From Streptomyces lunaelactis (GTDB lineage: Bacteria; Actinomycetota; Actinomycetes; Streptomycetales; Streptomycetaceae), in the NCBI RefSeq assembly GCF_003054555.1, contig NZ_CP026304.1:6696001-6760000 (forward strand): a stretch of DNA of 64,000 nucleotides, in the 5' to 3' direction. A program made the position numbers and the translations under genes. Positions 17,794-26,481 of this stretch are shown in pieces (within the stretch, counting starts at the first letter, position 1; each line of letters begins with the position of its first letter). A model generated the notes under the pieces. It searched no databases and was not told the origin of the DNA. It saw only the letters and a program-made list of their open reading frames with translations.

Positions 17794-18552
17794 TCAGGCG
17801 GTCAGTTCCGTCTGGGCCGATGCCGCAGTAATGGGGGCGTGCCGGATGTACCACTCGGTTGCGAACAGCCGCTCCCGTGCGTTCGGTGGAAGGCTGGCGA
17901 TCACCCCAGGTAGAGCTCCCCGCTTCACCTCGGAGCGATGGGCCAGTACCGCGGCGATCTTCTGCTCTATCCAAGGGCCGACGTCGACAGTTGCGGTGAC
18001 CTGTTCGTCCGGAACGCTGTACACCGCCTTGCGCGCACCGATCACGCCTCTTAGTCCGGGTACGGCCGAGTGCGGGTGTGTGGCCAGGTAGAGGGCACGC
18101 GGCTGCCACGGGGCACCGGCGTCCGGGTAGAGCGGCCCAAGCCCGGCCGCTTGGGCAGCGAGCATGGTCACCCGATGGGTGTGCACGTGATCCGGGTGGC
18201 CGGTCAGCCCGCCGTAGGCGTCATGGGTGATCATGATGTCCGGGCGGAATTCACGGATGTGTGCCACCAACCGCCGCACTGTCTCGTCGAGCGGCGCATC
18301 GCAGAACCGCATGCGGCCCGGGGCCGACTGCGGTACACGCGCATCGGCGTAACCGAGCATTCGCGGCTCGCCGGCGCTGAGGATTCGCAGCGCCTCGGCC
18401 AACTCCGCAGCCCGTGAGGTGTCCGCAGCCCAGGTCGTCGTTACCACTGCGGTACGCGCGCCCGCAGCTGCGTGACGGGCGAGCACTCCGCCTGCCGACA
18501 ACGACTCGTCGTCCGGGTGGGCGAAGACCGCGAGCAGGCTCGGCACGGGCAT
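17794..18552 (-). CDS. PIG-L family deacetylase (MshB-like fold)
   Basis: 252 residues. The zinc-site motif AHPDDES (11-17) and the later GHPDHVHTHR are those of the PIG-L/LmbE family, which removes N-acetyl groups from sugars such as GlcNAc-inositol (MshB), mycothiol conjugates (Mca) or natural-product glycosides. There is no signal peptide, so it is cytoplasmic. ATG at 18552 follows a GGAAGG ribosome binding site; upstream codons of the same frame look non-coding. It stands alone between a tRNA-like element and a non-coding stretch, so context does not narrow its substrate. Confidence 0.87.
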   Translation of the reverse strand: MPVPSLLAVFAHPDDESLSAGGVLARHAAAGARTAVVTTTWAADTSRAAELAEALRILSAGEPRMLGYADARVPQSAPGRMRFCDAPLDETVRRLVAHIREFRPDIMITHDAYGGLTGHPDHVHTHRVTMLAAQAAGLGPLYPDAGAPWQPRALYLATHPHSAVPGLRGVIGARKAVYSVPDEQVTATVDVGPWIEQKIAAVLAHRSEVKRGALPGVIASLPPNARERLFATEWYIRHAPITAASAQTELTA

Positions 18553-19159
18553 GGCCAGACCGCCTTCCAGCACGAAGGAGCTGATCGTACGTCGCCCAGG
18601 GAGGCGTGCTGCTGGTCCCCGGCTTGCTGGAGCACCCGTGACTCCCAAAGTCGCGAACAGCGAGTATCCGCACAAACGCACGACTCCCGATTTCTTGTCG
18701 AAACAACGTCGCAACTCGCGTGCACAGCCACCTGTGTCACCGGCGAGCGGCCGCCCGCGCCAGCGTCCTTGCGGTCGTCGGCGGCACCGGCGCGCTGCTG
18801 TGTTTCATCGCGCTGTGGCTGCTGTGCCCGATGCGAACCCGAAGCCGCGCGAAGGCGGCTCTCGCGCTTCGGGGTTGACTTCCGGGATCACTTGGTGGTC
18901 GAAGGGGCGCGCCCCCTCGGTGCCGCTTCGATCACAACTTGGGTGCGAAGCCACGGTTCGCGGCAACGTGCGGTCACCAGAGGCTTGATCACGATTACCT
19001 TGCGTTCGCCGGAGCCGCCCATTCATTTCCTCTCCGTTCGGCCTTCACCCTTCTGTGTTCACAGGCCCCACACAACCCGCGACTGTCAGGTGCGCTGGGG
19101 GAGGGCTTTCGGCCTGTGGCGTGAAGCGCTCGGACGGAAGGTGACAGGGGGTGGTTTCG
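18553..19159. other. Long non-coding interval upstream of the Pst-type operon
   Basis: About 600 bases with no convincing gene. It holds a short possible membrane-protein fragment (18720-18878) ending in a GC hairpin, and, at 19003-19062, several TTC-centred strings (GTTCGCC, GTTCGGC, CTTCACC, GTTCACA). Those do not have the 11-base spacing of a PhoP box. The promoter of the rightward operon starting at 19160 should lie in the last 200 bases, but I cannot point to it. Confidence 0.6.
18720..18878 (+). pseudogene. Possible small membrane protein or C-terminal remnant
   Basis: A GTG-initiated frame of 52 codons encodes a basic start, one clear membrane helix (VLAVVGGTGALLCFIALWLL) and an Arg/Lys-rich tail. 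There is no ribosome binding site and no recognisable family, so it may be the tail of a lost membrane protein rather than an active gene. No other strand or frame here looks better. Confidence 0.25.
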
Positions 19160-19651
19160 ATGGTTCGGCCGCGGTTTTTGTACGTAGTGCGCGTATCGCA
19201 GCAGAGACCGGACGGAGAGGAGAAGCCGGTCGGGTGGCGGTTGGTCGGGGCGAACAACCGCGAACTCGGCCGCAGCGCCGAAGCGTTCGCCGGCCTCGCG
19301 GAGTGCCAGGCCGCAGTGACCCGGCTCCGGGAGAAGGTGGCTGGGGCCCGTGTGCTTCTGACCATGCCGGATGCGGCGGGCAACTGGACATGGCGTCTGG
19401 AGATCGAGGGGCGGGCTGTCGCTGTTGCCGGGCGGCGCTATCTGCGCCACCGGGAGTGCCAGTACAACCTCAGCCAGTTCCTCGCCGCGGTCCCGGTGGC
19501 GCAGCTGGCGGTGGGGATGATGAACCGGCCGAGGTCGCGCAGTCTGCCCGCGCGCGGTCCTGAGGGCGGGCGGTCTACGCGAGCAGACCGGGAAGACGAA
19601 GGACACGCCCTGCTGCGCAAGGTCGGCCGGGCCCCGGTGGGTTCCCGATGA
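19160..19651 (+). CDS. DUF1508/YegP-like small protein heading the Pst-type operon
   Basis: 163 residues. Two tandem strand-helix units resemble the YegP/DUF1508 fold: GWRLVGANNRELGRSAEAF with the following helix AECQAAVTRLRE, and WTWRLEIEGRAVAVAGRRY with RHRECQYNLSQFL. The tail is basic and disordered. No signal peptide is present. Its stop overlaps the pstC start (ATGA at 19648-19651), so it is translationally coupled to the transporter and belongs to the same operon. Function unknown; I infer a cytoplasmic accessory. An in-frame GTG at 19151 is an alternative start. Confidence 0.7.
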   Translation: MVRPRFLYVVRVSQQRPDGEEKPVGWRLVGANNRELGRSAEAFAGLAECQAAVTRLREKVAGARVLLTMPDAAGNWTWRLEIEGRAVAVAGRRYLRHRECQYNLSQFLAAVPVAQLAVGMMNRPRSRSLPARGPEGGRSTRADREDEGHALLRKVGRAPVGSR

Positions 19652-20679
19652 CGGTTGCCATACCCGGGCCGGGACGCCCGTCGGAGGCAGGACCCCAGCC
19701 CGTGGACGCGCCACGTGCCGTGCGGGGCAAGGGTGAGCTGGGGGACCGCCTCTTCCGGGGGGCGGCGCGCGGCAGCGGGGCCGTCGTCCTGGTGATCATG
19801 CTGCTGGTCGGTGTCTTCCTCACCTACCGTGCGTCTCAGGCGCTCGGTGTGGCCAAGGGGTCCTTCCTCACCACGTCCGCCTGGGAGCCGGATGCTCACC
19901 GCTTCGGGATCGCCGCGGTGCTCACCGGCACCGTGCTCATCGGCCTGGTGGCGATCAGCATCGCGGTGCCGCTGGCAGTTGGCACGGCGCTGTACATCTC
20001 GGAGTACGCGCCGCGGCGTCTGAAGCGGACATTCGTCACTCTCGTGGACCTCATGGCCGCGGTACCGAGTGTCGTGTACGGGCTGTGGGGTGCCTTCTTC
20101 CTGCAGGGGCATGTCGTGGGGCTCTCCCGCTGGATAGCGACGTACTTCTCCTGGATCCCGCTCTTCGAGGTCGACGGGAGCGACCCGCACGACCCGCTGG
20201 AGACGGCGACCGTCTACACGTCCTCCACCTTCATCGCCGGCATCGTCGTGGCGCTCATGGTCACGCCGATCGCGTGCTCGGTGATGCGGGAGACGTTCTC
20301 CCAGGCACCTCCGGGAGAGCGCGAGGGCGCGTTCGCGCTCGGGGCCACCCGGTGGGGAATGATCCGCGCGGTCGTGCTGCCGTTCGGCTGGGGCGGCGTG
20401 ATCGGCGGCACCATGCTCGGTCTGGGCCGGGCCCTGGGCGAGACGATCGCCGTCTACATGATCATCTCCCCGGTCTTCGCCGTGCAGCCGCACATTCTGC
20501 AGAACGGGGCCAACTCCGTGTCGGCGCTCATCGCGCTGCGCTACGGATCCGCGAGCGACTTCGGCATGTCGGCCCTGATGGCCGCGGGACTCGCGCTGTT
20601 CCTGATGACCCTTGTCGTGAACTTCATCGCGTCCTCGATCGCGGCCCGCAGCCGCTCGGGCAGCGGGACGGAGGCCTGA
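19648..20679 (+). CDS. pstC: Phosphate-type ABC transporter permease PstC
   Basis: 343 residues with a hydrophilic N-terminal ~40 and about six membrane helices. The EAA loop that contacts the ATPase is EGAFALGATRWGMIRAVVLP. The family features AVPSVVYGLWG and ALGETIAVYMI place it clearly in PstC, which with PstA forms the membrane pore of the phosphate importer. It starts inside the stop of the DUF1508-like gene and is followed after 1 base by pstA. This is not an ordinary pst operon: the neighbours are surface proteins and there is no phoU. Ligand may be phosphate or another oxyanion or organic solute. Confidence 0.88.
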   Translation: MTVAIPGPGRPSEAGPQPVDAPRAVRGKGELGDRLFRGAARGSGAVVLVIMLLVGVFLTYRASQALGVAKGSFLTTSAWEPDAHRFGIAAVLTGTVLIGLVAISIAVPLAVGTALYISEYAPRRLKRTFVTLVDLMAAVPSVVYGLWGAFFLQGHVVGLSRWIATYFSWIPLFEVDGSDPHDPLETATVYTSSTFIAGIVVALMVTPIACSVMRETFSQAPPGEREGAFALGATRWGMIRAVVLPFGWGGVIGGTMLGLGRALGETIAVYMIISPVFAVQPHILQNGANSVSALIALRYGSASDFGMSALMAAGLALFLMTLVVNFIASSIAARSRSGSGTEA

Positions 20680-20680
20680 G

Positions 20681-22045
20681 ATGACCGACCTCCTCAAGGA
20701 ACGGCCGGCGCAGACCGTGCGGCCGGCAACCGAAGTCCGGGACGAGTCCCCGGAAGTCCACCGGAACACCTCGTCGGTGCATGGCTCGGACCTGCTCGCC
20801 CTCGCGGGCGCCGCCGTGGGGTCCCTCGCCCTGACGGCCCTCCTCTTCACCTGGATCGCTCCGTTCGACTCGATCCTGGGCTTCGTGGTCGTCACCTATG
20901 TGTTCTTCCTCGGCATCTACGCCGTGCTGGTCTCCTTCGACGAGAAGAGCGTGGCGGTACGCGACAAGGTCGCCGCGGTGCTGTGGCAGAGCCTCGCCAC
21001 GCTGCTGCTCGCGGCCCTGGTCATGGTGGTGGTGTACACCCTGTGGCGCGGCAAGTCCTCTCTGGTGCACCTCAACTTCTTCACCGAGGCCATGTCGCGC
21101 ACCGGCCCGCTGCAGCCGCTCACCGAGGGTGGCGTCCTGCACGCGATCGTCGGCACGCTGGAGCAGATCGCCATCTCGCTGGCGATCACCGTCCCGCTCG
21201 GGCTGGCCTGTGCGGTGTTCCTCAACGAAGTGCCCGGCCGGTACGCCCGGTTCGTACGGACCATCGTCGAGGCGATGACGGCGCTGCCGTCGATCGTCGC
21301 CGGTCTGTTCATCTACGCCACGGTGATCCTGATGCTCGGCTTCGACAAGTCCGGCTTCGCGGCAGCCCTGGCGCTCAGCGTGATGATGCTGCCCATCATC
21401 ATCCGCGCAGCCGACGTGGTCATCCGGCTGGTGCCGGGCTCACTGCGCGAGGCGTCGTACGCGCTGGGCGCGAGCCAGTGGCGCACGGTGTGGACCGTGG
21501 TGCTGCCCACCGCACGCTCCGGACTCACCACCGCGGTGATCCTCGGCACAGCCCGCGGGATCGGCGAAACCTCGCCGGTACTGCTCACCTCCGGCTTCAC
21601 GCCGGATCTGAACCTCAACCCGCTGACCGGCCCGCAGGTCTCACTGCCGCTGGCGACCTTCCAGTTGGTGAGTTCCCCCCAACCCAACATGATCGCCCGC
21701 GGGTTCGGCTCAGCCGCTCTGCTGATGGCTCTCGTGCTGCTGCTCTTCATCGTGGCCCGGGTGGTCGGCGGACGCGGTCCCGGCGAGCTGACCCGCAACC
21801 AGCAGCACCGGCGTGTGCAGGCATCGCGCCGCGACGCCCAGCGCATGAGCAAGCGCGCAGCGCTCCGGCCGCAAGCGGAATCCCCGTACGCCGCACCGGG
21901 CGCGGCCTGGGACCCGGGGCCGTACCCGGCGCCGGGCACCGGGCCGGCCGCCGGGCCGGATGTCGCGCCGGACCCCGGGTCACGCCCCGAGCCGGGCACC
22001 GAGCCGGACGCCGCGTCCGGTGCCCCCGGCAGCCACTCCGACTGA
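20681..22045 (+). CDS. pstA: Phosphate-type ABC transporter permease PstA with extended termini
   Basis: 454 residues, much longer than the usual ~300. The N-terminus adds two or three extra membrane helices (LALAGAAVGSLALTALLFTW, ILGFVVVTYVFFLGIYAVLV). The conserved PstA core follows, with the EAA loop REASYALGASQWRTVWTVVLP and ARGIGETSPVLLTSG. The C-terminus adds ~90 residues of Pro/Gly/Ala-rich cytoplasmic sequence. It pairs with PstC. The unusual extensions are shared with no ordinary PstA that I recall and may contact the other operon products. ATG lies 1 base after the pstC stop. Confidence 0.88.
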   Translation: MTDLLKERPAQTVRPATEVRDESPEVHRNTSSVHGSDLLALAGAAVGSLALTALLFTWIAPFDSILGFVVVTYVFFLGIYAVLVSFDEKSVAVRDKVAAVLWQSLATLLLAALVMVVVYTLWRGKSSLVHLNFFTEAMSRTGPLQPLTEGGVLHAIVGTLEQIAISLAITVPLGLACAVFLNEVPGRYARFVRTIVEAMTALPSIVAGLFIYATVILMLGFDKSGFAAALALSVMMLPIIIRAADVVIRLVPGSLREASYALGASQWRTVWTVVLPTARSGLTTAVILGTARGIGETSPVLLTSGFTPDLNLNPLTGPQVSLPLATFQLVSSPQPNMIARGFGSAALLMALVLLLFIVARVVGGRGPGELTRNQQHRRVQASRRDAQRMSKRAALRPQAESPYAAPGAAWDPGPYPAPGTGPAAGPDVAPDPGSRPEPGTEPDAASGAPGSHSD

Positions 22046-22130
22046 GACCTGACGAGCCGCACGGCTCCCACCCGCACCAGCGGATTCCGCACCGCCCTGT
22101 ACCGACGACACCGACCAGGAGTCACCAGCC

Positions 22131-23858
22131 ATGCCCGGATCGCCTCCGGCAAAGTCCGCACACTTCCGCCTGAGAGTCGTGACCGCCTTCGCCCTCTTGG
22201 CAGCCCTCCTGTTCGGCGCCGCGATGCCGGGCGCCGAGCCCGCCCATGCCGCGTCCTACGTCCCGATCTCGGGTGCTGGATCAACCTGGAGCCAGAACGC
22301 CCTCGACCAGTGGGGGGCGAATGTCAAGCAGTACGGCATGACGGTGAACTACAACGGCACCGGTTCCTCCGACGGCCGCAACCAGTTCCGCAACGGGACT
22401 GTGGACTACGGCGTCTCCGAGATCCCGTACGGCATCAAGGACTCGGGTGTCGTCGACCCGCCGCCGTCCCGCAAGTACGCCTACATGCCGATCGTGGCCG
22501 GCGGTACCTCGTTCATGTACAACCTCAAGATCGGCAACAAGCGGGTGACCAACCTCCGGCTCTCCGGAGAGGTCATCGCCAAGATCTTCACCGGGCAGAT
22601 CAAGACCTGGAACGACCCGGCGATCAAGGCCGACAACCCGGCGCTCGCGTCGGCGCTGCCCGCCCGCCGGGTCGTCCCGGTGGTGCGCTCCGACGGCTCC
22701 GGCACCACCGCGCAGTTCACCACCTGGATGAGCAAGCAGCACGGCTCGCTGTGGGACGCCTTCTGTCGCCGGGCCGGCCGCGAGACTCCCTGCGGTGCGA
22801 CGTCGAACTACCCGCTCGTGCCGGGCAGCGGCTTCGTCGGGCAGTCGGGCTCGAACGGTGTGTCCGGCTATGTCGCCCAGGGGGGCAACGTCGGCACGAT
22901 CACCTACGTCGAGTACTCGTACGCGGTGTACACGACCGGCTTCCCGGTGGCGAAGGTGCTCAACTCGTCCGGCTACTACTCCGAGCCGACCGCCAGGAAC
23001 GTGGCCGTCGCCCTCACCAAGGCGCGGATCAACGAGAACACCTCGTCGCCGAGCTATCTGACGCAGATCCTCGACGACGTCTACAACGACCGTGACCCGC
23101 GCGCCTATCCGCTCTCCAGCTACAGCTACATGGTCATCCCGACCGCACTGGAGTCGAAATTCAACGCCCAGAAGGGCAAGACGCTCGGCGCCTTCGCGTA
23201 CTACTTCCTCTGCCAGGGGCAGCAGCACGTGGACGATCTCGGCTACTCGCCACTGCCGATCAACCTCGTACAGGCCGGTCTCAAGCAGGTACGCAGGATT
23301 CCCGGGGTCGACGTAGAGAAGATCAACATCAAGGACTGCCACAACCCGACCTTCTCCAGCGACGGCAGCAACACCCTGGCCAAGACCGCCCCTTATCCGC
23401 AGGCCTGTGACAAGAAGGGCACGACGCAGTGCTCGACCGGCACGGGCGGCGCCAAGGCTCCGACCGTCGTCAACGGAAACGGCAACGGCTCCGGCTCCGG
23501 CGGTTCGTCCGGATCGGCCCAGGGCGCAACGGGCGGCGGCGGCAGCACCGGCTCCGGCGGTACGACCACGGGCGCGGGCGGAAAGGGTACGGGAGGGGCG
23601 TCGGCCGGCGCCGCCACCGGCGGTGCGTCCGCGGGTCCCGGGGCCACGATCGACCCGGACACCGGGCAGGTGGTGGGGGACAACGGCGGGGCTGTGGGCG
23701 GCGGCAGCGGTGACGCGTTCGCCATGCCCGTCACGACCTCCCAGAGCATCGGGGGCGGTCTGCGGACCGCGCTGATGGTGGTGGCCGGTGTGCTGCTGAT
23801 CGTGGTGACGGTCGGACCTCCGCTGCTGAACCGCCGCCTGAAGCGGGGCACCTCGTGA
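22131..23858 (+). CDS. PstS-like substrate-binding protein 1, membrane-tethered at its C-terminus
   Basis: 575 residues. A signal peptide (cleavage near AHA-AS, residue ~41) precedes a PstS-type binding domain (about 43-400) with the anion-site motifs PISGAGSTWS, GTGSSDGRNQF, DYGVSEIPY and VVRSDGSGTTAQF. A 100-residue Gly/Thr/Ser linker and a C-terminal membrane helix (ALMVVAGVLLIVVTVGPPLL, then basic residues) follow. Most Gram-positive PstS proteins are lipoproteins; here tethering is by a C-terminal helix instead. The conserved loops argue for phosphate or a close analogue as ligand. It overlaps the next gene by 4 bases (GTGA). Confidence 0.85.
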   Translation: MPGSPPAKSAHFRLRVVTAFALLAALLFGAAMPGAEPAHAASYVPISGAGSTWSQNALDQWGANVKQYGMTVNYNGTGSSDGRNQFRNGTVDYGVSEIPYGIKDSGVVDPPPSRKYAYMPIVAGGTSFMYNLKIGNKRVTNLRLSGEVIAKIFTGQIKTWNDPAIKADNPALASALPARRVVPVVRSDGSGTTAQFTTWMSKQHGSLWDAFCRRAGRETPCGATSNYPLVPGSGFVGQSGSNGVSGYVAQGGNVGTITYVEYSYAVYTTGFPVAKVLNSSGYYSEPTARNVAVALTKARINENTSSPSYLTQILDDVYNDRDPRAYPLSSYSYMVIPTALESKFNAQKGKTLGAFAYYFLCQGQQHVDDLGYSPLPINLVQAGLKQVRRIPGVDVEKINIKDCHNPTFSSDGSNTLAKTAPYPQACDKKGTTQCSTGTGGAKAPTVVNGNGNGSGSGGSSGSAQGATGGGGSTGSGGTTTGAGGKGTGGASAGAATGGASAGPGATIDPDTGQVVGDNGGAVGGGSGDAFAMPVTTSQSIGGGLRTALMVVAGVLLIVVTVGPPLLNRRLKRGTS

Positions 23859-26383
23859 TCGCCGCGCTCCGCCGCTTCCTGCGGACGACCTCCGTCGTCG
23901 CGCTCGTCCTGCTCACCGCGGTGACCTGTGCCGTCGCCGTGACCATGGCCTCCCGGCCGGCCGACGCCGCCGACCAGAGGTCCGCGGTGACCGTCTCCGG
24001 GCGGGGTCCGTACACGAACCTGAAGGTGACCGTCAGCCAGAACCGGAACCTGGTCAACCAGGTGGTGAAGATCTCCTGGAAGGGCGGCGCACCCACGGTC
24101 TCGGACACCACGTACGCGGCCAACTACCTCCAGATCATGCAGTGCTGGGGGGACAGCCCCGACAAGTGCCAGTTCGGCGGCTCGTCCGCGCTGGACACGG
24201 CCGGCACCGCCGGCGCGTACACCAACACCCGGCAGCTGACCTACGGCGGACTGAAGGACCCGGACCAGCAGCTCCCGCCGCCGACCAGTACCGGCATCTC
24301 GTACGTCCCGTTCAAGTCGGCGACCGGCGATGTGATCACGAAGGGGAACTGGAACGAGTTCTACGACGTGAACACCACGAACGAGACCGCTTACGCCCGC
24401 AGCGGCCCCGACGGCGAGGGCGAGGTGTACTTCGAGGCCCAGACGGCCCTGGAGGCGCCCGGTCTGGGCTGCGGCGAGGTATCGGCCGGGGCCTCGAACG
24501 CGACGGCCGGCCGGCCCTGCTGGCTGGTCATCGTGCCGCGCGGCGAGAGCGAGGTGGACGGCAGCTCGTACCGCTCCCAGCCCAGCGGTCTCCTGCAGTC
24601 CTCGCCGCTCACCGCGAGCAACTGGAAGCACCGGCTCGTCGTGCCGCTCGGCTTCGAGCCGATGGGCAGTTTCTGCCCGATCGGCGCCGACGAGCGCAGC
24701 ACCCTCGGCCACGAGATCGCCGCCGAGGCCATCGCCCGCTGGCAGCCCGCCCTGTGCCAGTCGGCGAGCAGGACGATCTACGGCTTCGCCCAGGTGACCG
24801 ACGACACCGCCCGGGCCAAGCTGGTCTCCGGCAAGCCCGGACTGGTCTTCCTCGGCCGCCCGGCCACCGCCGACCAGGTGCCGTCCGGCCGGCGTCCCGT
24901 CTACGCTCCCATGGCGCTGTCCGGGCTGACCATCGGCTTCTTCGTCGAGAGCCAGGCCGGTTTCAACGCACCGGGCGCCGTCAAGGCGCGCAACGGAACA
25001 CGGCTGACAGGACTCAATCTCACCCCGAGACTGGTCGCCAAGCTGCTCACCGAGTCGTACCAGGACGGCAATTCGCGCCTCGCGCCGAGCACCGCCGAGA
25101 ATCCGTTCAACCTGGCCCGCGACCCGGAGTTCATCAAGTACAACCCGGACTACAAGGACCTCGAATTCCGCGGCAGCCTCGGCGACGTGCTCGTACCCCA
25201 GGCGCTCTCCGACGCGGCGTGGGAGCTGTGGAGCTGGGTGGACAAGGACCCGGCCGCACGGGAGTTCCTGAGCGGCACCGCCGACAACCAGGGGCGGTAC
25301 GGCAGTCGGGACTTCTCCGGGATGAAGGTCAACCCGCGCTACCGGAACGTCGCGCTGCCGAGGAAGGAGTTCCCGAAGAGCGACCCGTTCTGCCAGGAGT
25401 TCCCGAGCAACCCGGGCCAGCTGCCGCTGTGTATCCAGGACAAGCACCCGTACGCCTCCGACATGCACGCCGCCGCCCGCGCCGCCGCCCGCGGCGACAC
25501 GCTGGCCCGCGCGAGCTGGGACAACACCAGTACGCCGCCCGGCTACAAGAAGACCCCGCCGCAGACCGCCGGCCAGCGCGCCGTCCTCGCCCTGACCGAC
25601 ACGGCGACGGCCGCCCGCTACGGACTTGTGACCGCGAAGCTCCAGAACGCCGCGGGCCGTTTCGTGGGCCCCGACACCGCCGGTCTGCTCGCGGGCCAGG
25701 CGGCGATGAAGCCCAGCGGCGTCGTCGGGGTCGTGAGCCCCAACCCGGCCACGAAGGCTCCGAACGCCTACCCGCTCACCCTGCTCACCCACGCCGCGAC
25801 CGTGCCCGAACAGCTGACCAAGAAGGAGGGCCAGGACTACGCGGCCTTCCTGAAGTACGCGGTGGGCAACGGGCAGCGGCCGGGTGTCTCGGCCGGCACC
25901 CTCCCCGAGGGGTACGCCCCGCTGCCCCAGAGTGTGCGCGCGGCGGCGCGTGCCGCTGCCGACGCCATCGCGTCCCGGGCCGGCGCCTCGCCGCCGACTT
26001 CCGGCCCCGGAGGTGACACCGCCGGCGCCGGCGCGGGCTCGTCCGGCGGCGGCACCGCAGGCGGTGGTGGGGGTGACGCGAGCGGCGGTGGCGTCCCGGC
26101 CGCCGGGCAGCCGAGTCCGGCCGGGACCAAGGCGACCCCGAACGCGACCACGAAGCCGTCTGGTTCGCCGTCCGCGGCGGCAGCCGCCGCCTCCGACGAG
26201 CCGATCATCCGCACCCCGGCCTGGGCGGTCGGCGCAGTGCGCTACGCCCTCCTGATCGCCCTCATCGTCGGGCTCGCCGCCGCGGTCGGCGGCCCCGTCC
26301 TCCCGAGGGTGCTGCCGCAGCTCACGGCAGGCCTCGCGGCCTGGCGCGCAGGGGCCAAGAAGCCAAGCAGCGAAGGGAGGTGA
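23855..26383 (+). CDS. Large diverged PstS-like surface protein 2, membrane-tethered
   Basis: 842 residues. A signal peptide (AVTCAVAVTMASRPADAA) is followed by an N-terminal beta-rich region (45-260) with several Cys. A diverged binding-protein-like section follows (VYAPMALSGLTIGFFVES, LTPRLVAKLLTESYQD), echoing the PstS hinge and LTxxxLAKIxxG segments but without the anion loops. A long C-terminal region, a Gly/Ser/Pro linker and a terminal membrane helix (YALLIALIVGLAAAVGGPVL) complete it. I infer a co-receptor or scaffold for the same transporter. The GTG start overlaps the stop of binding protein 1. Confidence 0.72.
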   Translation: MIAALRRFLRTTSVVALVLLTAVTCAVAVTMASRPADAADQRSAVTVSGRGPYTNLKVTVSQNRNLVNQVVKISWKGGAPTVSDTTYAANYLQIMQCWGDSPDKCQFGGSSALDTAGTAGAYTNTRQLTYGGLKDPDQQLPPPTSTGISYVPFKSATGDVITKGNWNEFYDVNTTNETAYARSGPDGEGEVYFEAQTALEAPGLGCGEVSAGASNATAGRPCWLVIVPRGESEVDGSSYRSQPSGLLQSSPLTASNWKHRLVVPLGFEPMGSFCPIGADERSTLGHEIAAEAIARWQPALCQSASRTIYGFAQVTDDTARAKLVSGKPGLVFLGRPATADQVPSGRRPVYAPMALSGLTIGFFVESQAGFNAPGAVKARNGTRLTGLNLTPRLVAKLLTESYQDGNSRLAPSTAENPFNLARDPEFIKYNPDYKDLEFRGSLGDVLVPQALSDAAWELWSWVDKDPAAREFLSGTADNQGRYGSRDFSGMKVNPRYRNVALPRKEFPKSDPFCQEFPSNPGQLPLCIQDKHPYASDMHAAARAAARGDTLARASWDNTSTPPGYKKTPPQTAGQRAVLALTDTATAARYGLVTAKLQNAAGRFVGPDTAGLLAGQAAMKPSGVVGVVSPNPATKAPNAYPLTLLTHAATVPEQLTKKEGQDYAAFLKYAVGNGQRPGVSAGTLPEGYAPLPQSVRAAARAAADAIASRAGASPPTSGPGGDTAGAGAGSSGGGTAGGGGGDASGGGVPAAGQPSPAGTKATPNATTKPSGSPSAAAAAASDEPIIRTPAWAVGAVRYALLIALIVGLAAAVGGPVLPRVLPQLTAGLAAWRAGAKKPSSEGR

Positions 26384-26481
26384 TGCCCGAACCCGAAACA
26401 TCGACAGGTCCGCGCCAACGAACTGTCTTCAACGCCGCGCCGGGCACCACCCGGCGAAAGCCTATCCGAGAGGTAACGCAC

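Noticed and set aside
19003..19062. Possible PhoP (PHO) box upstream of the Pst-type operon
   Set aside because: Several GTTC/CTTC strings exist but are spaced 7, 14 or 15 bases instead of the 11-base direct repeats of Streptomyces PHO boxes.
23393..26401. A 1002-codon open frame on the minus strand
   Set aside because: It is antisense to two binding-protein genes with clear signal peptides and motifs; its composition is the Arg/Gly/Ala-rich pattern of a shadow frame in high-GC DNA.
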